A stretch of 19,828 nucleotides of DNA from CAYVTD01 sp964454445 (GTDB lineage: Bacteria; Bacteroidota; Ignavibacteria; Kapaibacteriales; UBA2268). The stretch's first letter is position 1. Each line of letters opens with the position of its first letter. The position numbers and the translations under genes are program-made. A model generated the notes under the pieces. It saw only the letters and a list, made by a program, of their open reading frames with translations, was not told the DNA's origin and did not search any database. The DNA lies in contig CAYVTD010000048.1 of assembly GCA_964454445.1 (NCBI GenBank), forward strand, positions 1-19,828. The letters run 5' to 3'. This document shows positions 7,038 to 15,268 of this stretch, piece after piece.

Positions 7038-7478
7038 ATGGGAATGATAAAAGAATTTAAAGAATTTGCAATGCGGGGCAATGTAATCGACATGGCTGTT
7101 GGTATCATTATCGGTGGAGCTTTCGGCAAGATTGTTTCTTCGATAATAAACGATGTGATTATGCCTCCTATTGGACTTTTGCTCGGTGGTGTCGATTTCA
7201 AAGATCTTAAATTAGTGCTAAGCAGCGCTAAACCAGCAATAATGGAGGGCGAAAATGTCCTCGCTGAAGCCGTCGCCGAAGTTTCCATTAATTATGGTAT
7301 TTTCGTAAACACCGTAATCGATTTTATTGTCATTGCATTAGCAGTTTTCGTAATGGTGAAGGCAATTAATTCGCTTAAAAGGAAAGAAGCAGAACCGGAA
7401 ATAGCCCCAGCAGCAGCAGAGCCATCAAAGGAAGAGCTATTGCTGACAGAAATAAGAGATTTGCTAAAGAACAAATAA
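7038..7478 (+). CDS. mscL: Large-conductance mechanosensitive channel
   Basis: MscL is a homopentameric inner-membrane channel that opens under membrane tension to release solutes during hypo-osmotic shock. The 146-residue protein has the N-terminal amphipathic helix (MIKEFKEFAMRGNVIDMAVG). TM1 follows at about 15-45 with the glycine/alanine pore-lining pattern IIIGGAFGKIVSSIINDV and the PPIG turn. TM2 is at about 87-111, and a charged cytoplasmic helix ends KEELLLTEIRDLLKNK. The ATG at 7038 or the one at 7044 could be used. It lies on the same strand as pth (67-base gap) and mtgA (47-base gap), possibly co-transcribed. Confidence 0.96.
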   Translation: MGMIKEFKEFAMRGNVIDMAVGIIIGGAFGKIVSSIINDVIMPPIGLLLGGVDFKDLKLVLSSAKPAIMEGENVLAEAVAEVSINYGIFVNTVIDFIVIALAVFVMVKAINSLKRKEAEPEIAPAAAEPSKEELLLTEIRDLLKNK

Positions 7479-7525
7479 AGCCATAACTTTAGATTATTTA
7501 ATATTTTGTATCGTCATAAGTCTTT

Positions 7526-8215
7526 ATGTTTAAAAAGATTTTCAAATGGGCTATTAGTATTATAGCTGGAGCTATAATACTATCAGTGCTATGGGTGGTT
7601 ATGCTCAAATTTTTGCCACCTCCTTTCGGAATGGCTATGTTCTTCCGCACTTTTGAATACGCCTTCCATGGCGAACTCGTTGGCATGGAAAAACAATGGA
7701 AAGGCTACGACGAAATATCACCTAATTTCTTTCGTGCCGTCATAGCTGCCGAAGATGCTCGCTTTTTCACTCATTCCGGCTTTGATTGGAAAGCAATAGA
7801 CAGGGCAAAACGATACAACGAAATCCACAAAGGCAGAAAAAAACAGGGAGCAAGCACTATTTCGATGCAAACTGCAAAAAACACTTTCCTTTGCCATAGC
7901 AGAAATTATGTTCGTAAAGGTCTTGAGGCATATTTCACTGTTTTAATCGAGGCAATTTGGGGCAAAAAAAGAATATTAGTGATGTATGCCAATGTCGTCG
8001 AATTTGGAAAAGGCGTTTATGGTGTCGAAGCCGCCTCGCAAAAATATTTTGGACGCAGCGCCAAAGATATTAGCAAATCGCAAGCCGCCCTGCTTGCCGC
8101 CGTCTTGCCTAATCCACGCTTGTGGAATCCCGCTAAACCTACCAAATACAATTTAAATCGCCAAAAATGGATACAAGGACGCATGGGCTCTATTTCTCTC
8201 AGAAAAATCGAATGA
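7526..8215 (+). CDS. mtgA: Monofunctional biosynthetic peptidoglycan transglycosylase (GT51)
   Basis: MtgA polymerises lipid II into glycan strands at the periplasmic face of the inner membrane. The 229-residue protein has one N-terminal membrane anchor (about 7-28) and a single GT51 domain with no transpeptidase domain. Motif 1 is AAEDARFFTHSGFDW with catalytic E76, motif 2 is GASTISMQTAKN, and motif 3 is RKGLE with E134. Motif 4, normally KxxILExYLN, reads KKRILVMYAN, so the conserved Glu is Val (V152) and the conserved Leu is Ala. Motif 5-like residues and the VEFGKGVYG segment are normal. Function is therefore likely but not certain. The gene is convergent with the kinase downstream. Confidence 0.93.
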   Translation: MFKKIFKWAISIIAGAIILSVLWVVMLKFLPPPFGMAMFFRTFEYAFHGELVGMEKQWKGYDEISPNFFRAVIAAEDARFFTHSGFDWKAIDRAKRYNEIHKGRKKQGASTISMQTAKNTFLCHSRNYVRKGLEAYFTVLIEAIWGKKRILVMYANVVEFGKGVYGVEAASQKYFGRSAKDISKSQAALLAAVLPNPRLWNPAKPTKYNLNRQKWIQGRMGSISLRKIE

Positions 8216-8267
8216 TACACCATTTTTTACCGAAAAGGTTTGGCGACTGCGAAAGTTTTATAAATCT

Positions 8268-8306
8268 ATTCATTAAAAGGTCAAAAAGATACTTTTTCTA
8301 ATGAAT
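8268..8306. terminator. Nested inverted repeat between convergent genes, possible bidirectional terminator
   Basis: ATTCATTA (8268-8275) pairs with TAATGAAT (8299-8306), and within it AAAAAG-ATA-CTTTTT (8283-8297) forms a second stem. It lies in the 130-base spacer between the ends of mtgA (plus) and the kinase gene (minus). The stems are AT-rich and the trailing T-tracts are short, so the termination role is only suggested by position. Confidence 0.4.
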
Positions 8307-8345
8307 AATTTGGGATAAAATAAGTAAGATTTACTTTCTTTGATA

Positions 8346-9747
8346 TTATAAATCAAATGTTTGTTGTTCTATTAGTAGTTCTAAGTTGGTGGGCAATTCG
8401 ACTGTAAAGATTGTGCCTGTATCGAGTTTGCTCTCGACATTAATGCTGCCTTTGTGGAGATTGACAATGTGTTTTACGAGTGAAAGACCCAAGCCCGTGC
8501 CGCCGAATTTACGTGAACGGGATTTATCGACAGTGCAAAAACGCTCGAATATTCGGTATAGATGTTCTTGAGGAATGCCTATGCCATTGTCTTGTATTGC
8601 AATTTTTATTACTCCTTTATCAGCCTTGGCAGTAATTTCGATTTTTTTATTACGTTGCGTATCTGAATATTTAATAGCATTATCAATCAGATTTATAAAT
8701 AATTGCTCAAGTTTGAACTCATCAGCATAGAATATTGGAATATTTTCATTGAAATCGGTCAATAGCATTATGTTTTGCTCGGCTATCTTTTGTTCGAACA
8801 TTTTCAGAACATTGTTTATAATATCTGGAAGCGCAGCTTTGCTAATCTCAATTTTTGAGATAGGTCCTCCCGAGGAATCCTCCATTTTGGAAATAAGAGA
8901 CAAATCGTTGACGATATTGATAAGCCGGTCTGTATGGCGAACTAAAATATCAAAGTAACAGTTACGCTTTTTCTGGCTTTTATGTTTTACTTTTACGTCG
9001 TCAGCCATAGTTTCGAGGAAACCCTTTATTGCTGTCAATGGTGTACGCAACTCATGAGAAACATTCATAACGAAATCGCGTTTCATCTGCTCTACTTTTT
9101 TCATTTCATTAAGGTCGAAATCGTCGGTAGCAACTCTAAGCGAAGTTTTTTGAGGAATTTTTATTGATTTTATGATATTTCGAGTAAAAAACCAAAGAGG
9201 AATAAGCGATATAATTACCAATATTAAAGTAACTTTGATGATATTCTATTTCAAATCATCGATTAAAAAGTTGATTTTTTTTACGGACATACTTGCTAGC
9301 GCAACGAATATGATATTACTCCCATTTTTAATTGGAATTGCCACATAAATCATTTTATCTTTGGTTGTATTGCTGAAGCGTACCGATTCGCTATTTTTTC
9401 CTTTCAAGGTATCAATTATCTCAGGTCGAAGTTTGTGGTTTGCCATTGTATTGGGATTTTTTTCAGAATCCGCAATAACGCGACCAATTTATATCAATAA
9501 TTGTAATTCGCGATTGCAAAGTGCCTCGTATGGCTTTCAACAAGGAATCCAGGGCAGTGTTTTCGCCTTTTTCATATAGGGGTTGTGCGATTAGAAGAAT
9601 GTTATGATTAAGCTTTAGTAAATCTTTAGAAATTTGCGAGAAATAATGGTTGTGTATTACATTAAAAACAACTGCAAGTATTAAACCAGTCAATAAGATA
9701 ATAAGTGCCAAATGGAAGCCAAATATTTTCACAAAACTGTACTTCAA
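8346..9747 (-). pseudogene. PhoR-type sensor histidine kinase, disrupted by a frameshift and an in-frame amber codon
   Basis: Read from 9747, the N-terminal part (membrane helix, then a periplasmic region ending RITIIDIN) shifts out of frame near 9486-9487 and stops after WSRYCGF. One frame over, the text continues GRVIADSEKNPNTMANHKLRPE, as expected for PhoR-like sensors, so one extra base (AATTGGT instead of AATGGT on the minus strand) explains it. The frame then meets TAG at 9246-9248, just before TM2 (NIIKVTLILVIISLIPLWFF). The remaining 8346-9221 stretch is a complete kinase core: SHELRTPLTAIKGF (phospho-His), LIDNAIKYSD (N box), DNGIGIP, RIFERF and GGTGLGLSLV. The 5' end also lacks an ATG (TTG at 9747). 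The intact gene would be about 467 codons. Sequencing error cannot be excluded. The partner regulator lies 48 bases upstream. Confidence 0.85.
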
Positions 9748-9795
9748 ACTTTTATATTGAATTAATTATATGTAAATAAGAATATCAGAAGCAAA

Positions 9796-10524
9796 TTAGA
9801 TTTCGAGTTTATAGCCGATGCCACGAATGTTTTTGATGAATTTACCTGCAGGACCGAGTTTGTCGCGAAGATTTTTTATGTGCACATCGACAGTTCTAGC
9901 TAAAACTCCTTTGTCCTGCACTCCAAGATATTCCAGGATTTGATCACGAGCAAATACCCAACCCTGTCTTTCAGTTAAAAGCTTTAAAATGCGAAACTCT
10001 GTGGAAGTAAGCACAATTTTGTTGCCTTCAACCTTTGTTTCGTATTTCTGCAGATTGATTTCCAGGAGGTTACCGATTCTGATTTTCTGATTTTCAGCAG
10101 TTTTTTCGTCGCGTCGAAGCACTGCCTTGACGCGTGCCGTTAATTCGCGAGTGGAAAATGGTTTTGTTATACAATCATCTGCTCTCAACTCCAATCCGAC
10201 AGCCTTGTCCATCTCATCAGCACGGGCTGTGAGCATAATGATTGGCACCTCGGCAAGCCGTTCGTCCTTTTTCATATTTTTGCAAACTTCAAAACCGCCA
10301 GCATCGGGCAACATCAAATCGAGCAAAACTAGATTAGGCACTTCATACTTTAAATATTCTTGAAAACTATCAGCGTCATAAAATCCTTTAACCTCGAATC
10401 CAGCTTTTTCTAAATTCACCGACACTAACTCGACTATGTCAGGCTCGTTATCAATTACCGCTACTATTCTTGCAATTGTATCATGGAAAAGAGATTTAAC
10501 TTCGTTTTTTTTCTTTTTTGACAT
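9796..10524 (-). CDS. OmpR/PhoB-family response regulator
   Basis: This is a two-domain DNA-binding regulator of 242 residues. The receiver domain (about 17-137) has the phospho-acceptor in LVLLDLMLPDAGG (D69), the switch Thr in MLTARAD (T99) and the conserved Lys in ITKPFSTREL (K121). The acidic pocket reads VIDNEPD, with Asn (N26) where an Asp is most common, and ADDCITKPF has Cys in place of the usual Tyr. The C-terminal winged helix (about 148-242) includes LTSTEFRILKLL, VDVHIKNLRDKL and IKNIRGIGYKLE, typical of PhoB-like regulators. The ATG at 10524 is preferred over an upstream start at 10629, which would overlap the previous gene. It would be paired with the kinase gene just downstream, which is broken. 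Confidence 0.94.
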   Translation of the reverse strand: MSKKKKNEVKSLFHDTIARIVAVIDNEPDIVELVSVNLEKAGFEVKGFYDADSFQEYLKYEVPNLVLLDLMLPDAGGFEVCKNMKKDERLAEVPIIMLTARADEMDKAVGLELRADDCITKPFSTRELTARVKAVLRRDEKTAENQKIRIGNLLEINLQKYETKVEGNKIVLTSTEFRILKLLTERQGWVFARDQILEYLGVQDKGVLARTVDVHIKNLRDKLGPAGKFIKNIRGIGYKLEI

Positions 10525-10558
10525 ATCAATAAAAACAAATATTTGAATAGATAGTTTT

Positions 10559-13500
10559 CTACCAATCCATTCCCAGCGAGATAAGCCAGTAAGGCTCAGA
10601 CCATTTATCGTAATTGTTGCGCCAGGCAATGTCGAATTTTAAAGGTAATCCGAAGATAAAGGAGCGAATGCCTACTCCGGTACTCATAAGCAAGTCCTCA
10701 GGTTGATATTTGCCATTTTCATCTTTATATTTTACTATGAAACGGTCGTTCCAAGCACCTCCGATGTCGTAAAACAAAGAACCTTGTAAAAAAACAGGTA
10801 CCGGGCCGGTTACAACTGCCACGATGATAGGAAATCGCAGTTCCAAGTTAGAAACAAAGAAATTTCTGCCATTTATCTGATTGATGGGCCAGCCCCGAAG
10901 CGGGGTTTCCACCTGCATAAACGCGAAATCCACCGGATCGTCGAAGGGCAAGTAACCATCTTTGAAACTTGCATTTATCCAATTGTCTGCTCCCCCAAGA
11001 AAGAAATTCGTTGGGTCAGGACCGAAGCTCGAACCGGCAGAGCCGCGAAGCGCAACTGTCAAATAATTATCGATTACTGGAATGTATGTTCGATAATCTG
11101 CCGTGGCAGTCATAAATCCCCTGCCGCTTTTGCTAAATTTCGGCACTCCTTTAAAATCTAAGTAATACCGTGAGCCTCGCTCGGGACTATAAAAAGCATT
11201 ATATAAGACATTATCATGGACATATTTTCCTCCGGGAACAAATAACATTTGCGATAGAGATGTTTCTTCAGGGTTTTCAGTATTTTCTTTCGAGGCATTC
11301 ATCCAATTAATACCCCACTCTATTCGGTTAAAAATATCAAATGGATAGCTTGCCATCACAGATGCGCCCCAATATCTAAAACGATAGAGCCAATTATCGC
11401 CATAATTGTCTTTCCGGATTACAAAGCCAGCGCGGTGGTATGCTGCAACAGAATAATCGATTTGCTCGGGCAAATAGTTGTATTGCAACATAAAATTGCT
11501 GTTGCGAAGATCGATAAGCAAATTGGCAAGGAGATATATCTGATGGTCGCCAAGCACATCGCTGAAAAGCATTTGGGCTATGCCCTGAAACCCCCAATAA
11601 GAGCTATAGCCAGGATTGCCCATTATGATATCTGGAGTGAAAGTTATTTTATAATCTCTTACAATGAAAGAAGTATCTTCTGATGAACCGCCTGCTTGAT
11701 TAGGGTTTTCAGTTACGATTCTATCTTGGACATCGGGATTGGGCTTGACGATTTCTTGCCGTGAAAACTCAATTTCAAAATTGCCATAACTAGGCATTTC
11801 ACTACCTTCGTCTGTCGAGTTGTTGCCTGCTGCTGCTTTTTCCTCAATTTCTTTAGTAGTTTTAGATAGTTCATCAATATCATTACGATACTTTGTTTTA
11901 GGTAATGTATCGATTCCAAGATTTTTTTCTAAGGGAAAACGCATCATAAAAATATCATAAGCACCGTCAATCTGCGTTGTCATAAGCAAATTCTTGTTAT
12001 CTGGTGCTAAGGATAACTGACTAATTGCCGAAATGGAATTTGTTAGCGGCTTGCTTGTCATTGTCTTTTTATCAAGGAGATAAACGTTATAAATTCCGTT
12101 CATATCGGAAGTATATAAAAGATTGTTGTTGTCCTGGCTAATTGCTATGGAAGTCTTTGAAAATTCAGGGTTAAACGTTAGTCGTTGCATTCTGCCCGAT
12201 TCGATTTCTATAGAATAAATATCAGTTTTATTATAATCGTAAGCCCACATTTTAAATGTTTCAGTAGAGAAATTGCCATTAATAAAATTATCTCTATCAG
12301 AAATAAAGTAAATGGTTTTTGAATCAGGCGACCAGCATGGCGTCTCATCTGAAAAAACATCTTTTGTTAGATTAGTAAGTGTCGCTGATTTTATGTCGTA
12401 AGTATAAATGTCGCTACTTTCGTTAATAGAGCCTGCGAAAGCAAGTTTAGACCCATCTGGCGACCAAACCACAGAGCTTATTGATTTTATCCCTAAAAGT
12501 ATTTTATCGTAATCGCCCGTTGTAGCATTTACAATAAAAATAGCATCTTCGCCGCCTGCCTTAGCGGAAATGGCTATCTTATTGCCTGGTGGATTCCAGG
12601 TTATACCAGGTGTTAAAATATTCAAATCTTCGAAATCTTTCATTCTAAAACTGGAAACGAGTTGCCTTGGCTTGGCATTTTTTTTCTCAAGTTCAACAAC
12701 ATAAATGCCAAATATTCCGCTTGGGGCAGAGATAAATGCCATCTTTTTACCATCTGGCGACACCGCTGGAGAAGAATTATAGAAAGTTTCATCTTTTTCA
12801 GCATTCGTTAATCGCTCTGCAAACTCGGAAGGGTTTGCAAATCTGTCGATATCAGGGTAATAGTATTTTTTAAAATATAAATTGAATTTATCGGAAAATT
12901 CATCGAAACTCATATTAAATGAACTCTTAAAGAGATTGTCAACATTGCCAATGATGCGCAAGCGATTAATCAGGTCGCCCACCTTTTCCTTTCCATAGTT
13001 CTCAGCAATGAACCAATAAAACGCCTGCCCGCCACGATAAGCATAATATCCATTAAGATTTTTCAAGCCTTTAAGGTTCTCGCTTAACGACACGTCGCGC
13101 ATAAACATATCAGTCAATGTATTGTAGCCATTGTTGCTTTCATATTCGCTAAGTCCCTCATTCATCCAAAGAGGAAATTGGATATCGAGTGATCCACTTC
13201 CGATGGCTGTTTGCACTGTACCACCATAAAACAAATTATTTAAAACAGAATGTACCAATTCGTGGTGGATAACGTGGCGAAACTGGGAGTAATTGCCTTG
13301 AAATGGCACAACAACGCGATTTTTATAAAGTTCGGTTACTCCGCCTACACCTTCTGGCATAAATTGAGCGATTACGTTTGTTTGCTGGAACTCGTTGTGT
13401 GTTTGATAGACAATGATGGAAACGCGCTTGGGGAGTTTATAATTCAAGGTTCTTTCGATTGAAATCAATGCTCTTTCGGCTTCGATAGCAGCAAACTCGG

Positions 13501-13663
13501 CAAGATATTTGCCGCCTTCGTAAAAATAAATGTCAAAATGTTTAGATTCGATATATTGCCATTTAAAATCTTGATATTGCACTTTGTTTTTTCCAAATTG
13601 AGCACTCATCGTTGCAGGTAGAGTCATTAATAAAGCTATCAGGAAAATAAATTTACTTTTCAT
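10559..13663 (-). CDS. Secreted MA-like metallopeptidase / PD40 (TolB-like) propeller / outer-membrane barrel protein
   Basis: The start at 13663 is chosen because it gives a clean signal peptide (MKSKFIFLIALLMTLPATMSA) with GGAAA upstream. The protein is about 1034 residues. Near residue 130 is HVIHHELVH, a zinc HExxH (H134, E135, H138), with the third ligand probably E169 in WMNEGLSEYE, as in gluzincin peptidase-MA proteins. A PD40/TolB-like propeller follows (about 285-600) with repeated blades: SPAVSPDGKKMAF, VVWSPDGSKLAF, CWSPDSKTIYFISDRD. A charged linker leads to a C-terminal part of about 340 residues rich in aromatic beta strands. It has PVFLQGSLFYDIGGAWND and a terminal Trp, resembling Omp85/surface-antigen barrels. 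The likely place is the outer membrane, and the substrate is unknown. It lies 34 bases upstream of the regulator gene. Confidence 0.85.
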   Translation of the reverse strand: MKSKFIFLIALLMTLPATMSAQFGKNKVQYQDFKWQYIESKHFDIYFYEGGKYLAEFAAIEAERALISIERTLNYKLPKRVSIIVYQTHNEFQQTNVIAQFMPEGVGGVTELYKNRVVVPFQGNYSQFRHVIHHELVHSVLNNLFYGGTVQTAIGSGSLDIQFPLWMNEGLSEYESNNGYNTLTDMFMRDVSLSENLKGLKNLNGYYAYRGGQAFYWFIAENYGKEKVGDLINRLRIIGNVDNLFKSSFNMSFDEFSDKFNLYFKKYYYPDIDRFANPSEFAERLTNAEKDETFYNSSPAVSPDGKKMAFISAPSGIFGIYVVELEKKNAKPRQLVSSFRMKDFEDLNILTPGITWNPPGNKIAISAKAGGEDAIFIVNATTGDYDKILLGIKSISSVVWSPDGSKLAFAGSINESSDIYTYDIKSATLTNLTKDVFSDETPCWSPDSKTIYFISDRDNFINGNFSTETFKMWAYDYNKTDIYSIEIESGRMQRLTFNPEFSKTSIAISQDNNNLLYTSDMNGIYNVYLLDKKTMTSKPLTNSISAISQLSLAPDNKNLLMTTQIDGAYDIFMMRFPLEKNLGIDTLPKTKYRNDIDELSKTTKEIEEKAAAGNNSTDEGSEMPSYGNFEIEFSRQEIVKPNPDVQDRIVTENPNQAGGSSEDTSFIVRDYKITFTPDIIMGNPGYSSYWGFQGIAQMLFSDVLGDHQIYLLANLLIDLRNSNFMLQYNYLPEQIDYSVAAYHRAGFVIRKDNYGDNWLYRFRYWGASVMASYPFDIFNRIEWGINWMNASKENTENPEETSLSQMLFVPGGKYVHDNVLYNAFYSPERGSRYYLDFKGVPKFSKSGRGFMTATADYRTYIPVIDNYLTVALRGSAGSSFGPDPTNFFLGGADNWINASFKDGYLPFDDPVDFAFMQVETPLRGWPINQINGRNFFVSNLELRFPIIVAVVTGPVPVFLQGSLFYDIGGAWNDRFIVKYKDENGKYQPEDLLMSTGVGIRSFIFGLPLKFDIAWRNNYDKWSEPYWLISLGMDW

Positions 13664-13790
13664 ATCATTTCCGCTCAAATATTTAGTTTTTTACTGACTG
13701 GAAAATTAGACGTAATCTAATGCTCTTAAGTTTAACAAGAAGTAAATTGTTAGAGAGTATCTACATATAAAGTAAGATATAAAAGAAGTA

Positions 13791-13979
13791 TTATTCTTCA
13801 TTAGGGGGAGCTGGCTTCTGAGAACCGTTTACGATATCGAGTTCACTTGCCATATCAATATCACGGACAGCTTCGGACAATAACTGTTTAAAAAAATCGG
13901 CATTTTCTCTTATCACAAGCAACAAGGATTCTTTGACAATTTCCCTGATTCTTTCTTCACTTATTTGAAAATCGCTCAT
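13791..13979 (-). CDS. Small 62-residue protein resembling an orphan type II antitoxin
   Basis: The 62-residue protein is highly charged and helical: MSDFQISEERIREIVKES, then a helix LLLVIRENADFFKQLLSEAV and RDIDMASELD, ending in a proline-rich tail. The pattern of an REIVKE helix followed by ENxxFFxxxxxEAxxDIxxA is like that of many small antitoxins of the 60-80 residue class, but this is recalled pattern similarity only. No toxin gene is next to it: hemA lies 68 bases upstream and the peptidase/PD40 gene lies downstream on the same strand. GAGAAATT precedes the ATG. It may instead be a small regulatory or scaffold protein. Confidence 0.6.
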   Translation of the reverse strand: MSDFQISEERIREIVKESLLLVIRENADFFKQLLSEAVRDIDMASELDIVNGSQKPAPPNEE

Positions 13980-14047
13980 AATTTCTCATAGAATTAATTG
14001 AAGTTATAATCGAAAACGTTTATAATTAGTTATAATTTTTTAAAATC

Positions 14048-15244
14048 TCATCCTTTTTTAACTAAAATTCTGACAAAAGTAGATTGGAGTTGGTGGACGA
14101 GATGGCGGGTTATTCTATCAACTTTTATATAATCGTCATCGGAGAATTGCTTTTGATTTTCTTCGAGAAGCTGCTGGCGAACAAGCTCAAATTTTTCAGC
14201 ATACGGCTCTAAAAGATTATTATTCTGGTTTTTTGCCCACTCTTCGAAGATACCCACTTCTGCTTTTACGATGGCTTCGGCTTTAGGGAGGTCTTCAGAT
14301 TGGCGTTTTTTCTGTTCTTCGAGAAAAGAATTGAGTTCGCCGATGTCATAATACTTGATTTCAGGTGGCAAGGCACGTTTATCAACATCTCTTGGCACAG
14401 CCATATCAATAAAGACTGATGGACACTTGCTTATCGATAAAAGCTTTTTTATTAAAACAGCATCGACAATAAAACCTTGCTTGGCTGTTGATGTAAAAAC
14501 GCCCTTTGCAGACGCTAATGCCTCTTCCAAACGATCGAATGGCATAGCGCTTGCAGCGTATTCGTGTGCCAACATTTCAGCTTTATAAGCAGTTCTGTTG
14601 ATAAATGTCAAATTATTAAAACTACTTTTCTGCAATTCTTGAGCAAATATCTTCGAATTTTCGTTTACACCAATAATAAGCACATTATCATCAGGAGCCA
14701 AGTTGTCGATAAGTGCTTTTGAAGCCATACCGCTAATAGATTGCTTGCCTTCGTTTATAGTGGTTTGGGTTCTTATTTTCTTGCCAACTCTGAATGCGGC
14801 GTGAAACATTTTGTGCAAAGATTTATCTACTGTTTTAGCCGCGCAAGCTGCCGAATAAGCGTCTTTGACTTGCCCTTGGATCTGATATTCACCTAAAACG
14901 AGTGAATCCATTCCAGCAATTACCCGAAATAGATGTTCGGTTACCTGGCTCCCTTCTAAAAAATGAAATGAACCCAAATCAACAGTAAAATCAATTAGTT
15001 TCATTGCCAAATAAAAGCGTTTTAATAAGTCATTAACATCAATTTTTTCATTTAAAGTCAAATAATACTCGGTTCTGTTGCAAGTGGAGAGAATAATAAC
15101 CGATTCAACGCCTTTAAATTGTTTAAAAGTGTATAGCGCTTCTGGTAATTCTTGTTTATTGAATTGATATTTTTCGCGAATATCAATAGATGATGTTTTA
15201 TGGTTTATTCCAGCTAAGGCAAACTGTAAGTAATTGGTTTCCAT
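14048..15244 (-). CDS. hemA: Glutamyl-tRNA reductase
   Basis: This enzyme reduces glutamyl-tRNA(Glu) to glutamate-1-semialdehyde with NADPH, the first committed step of the C5 heme pathway. The N-terminal catalytic domain shows GINHKTSSIDIREKYQF and ILSTCNRTEYYL with the nucleophile C55, then GMDSLVLGEYQIQGQVKDAY. The NADPH domain begins about residue 166. Its nucleotide-binding turn reads GVNENS (192-197) where GxGxMG-type glycines are usual, although the flanking VLII and INRT are normal. The C-terminal dimerisation helices end VDRITRHLVHQLQSTFVRILVKKG. At 398 residues it is slightly short for the family. It follows ctpA by 24 bases. hemB is in the window but about 13 kb away. Confidence 0.95.
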   Translation of the reverse strand: METNYLQFALAGINHKTSSIDIREKYQFNKQELPEALYTFKQFKGVESVIILSTCNRTEYYLTLNEKIDVNDLLKRFYLAMKLIDFTVDLGSFHFLEGSQVTEHLFRVIAGMDSLVLGEYQIQGQVKDAYSAACAAKTVDKSLHKMFHAAFRVGKKIRTQTTINEGKQSISGMASKALIDNLAPDDNVLIIGVNENSKIFAQELQKSSFNNLTFINRTAYKAEMLAHEYAASAMPFDRLEEALASAKGVFTSTAKQGFIVDAVLIKKLLSISKCPSVFIDMAVPRDVDKRALPPEIKYYDIGELNSFLEEQKKRQSEDLPKAEAIVKAEVGIFEEWAKNQNNNLLEPYAEKFELVRQQLLEENQKQFSDDDYIKVDRITRHLVHQLQSTFVRILVKKG

Positions 15245-15268
15245 AGTTAATAATCACAATATATATAA

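Noticed and set aside
4524..9248. Reassignment of TAG to an amino acid
   Set aside because: Two in-frame TAG codons (4524, 9246) hinted at it, but nuoH and the surface protein end at TAG exactly at their expected termini, so TAG acts as a stop.
10525..10629. Upstream start for the response regulator
   Set aside because: It would overlap the end of the peptidase/PD40 gene, and the extra residues are that gene read in another frame. The ATG at 10524 begins just before the receiver domain.
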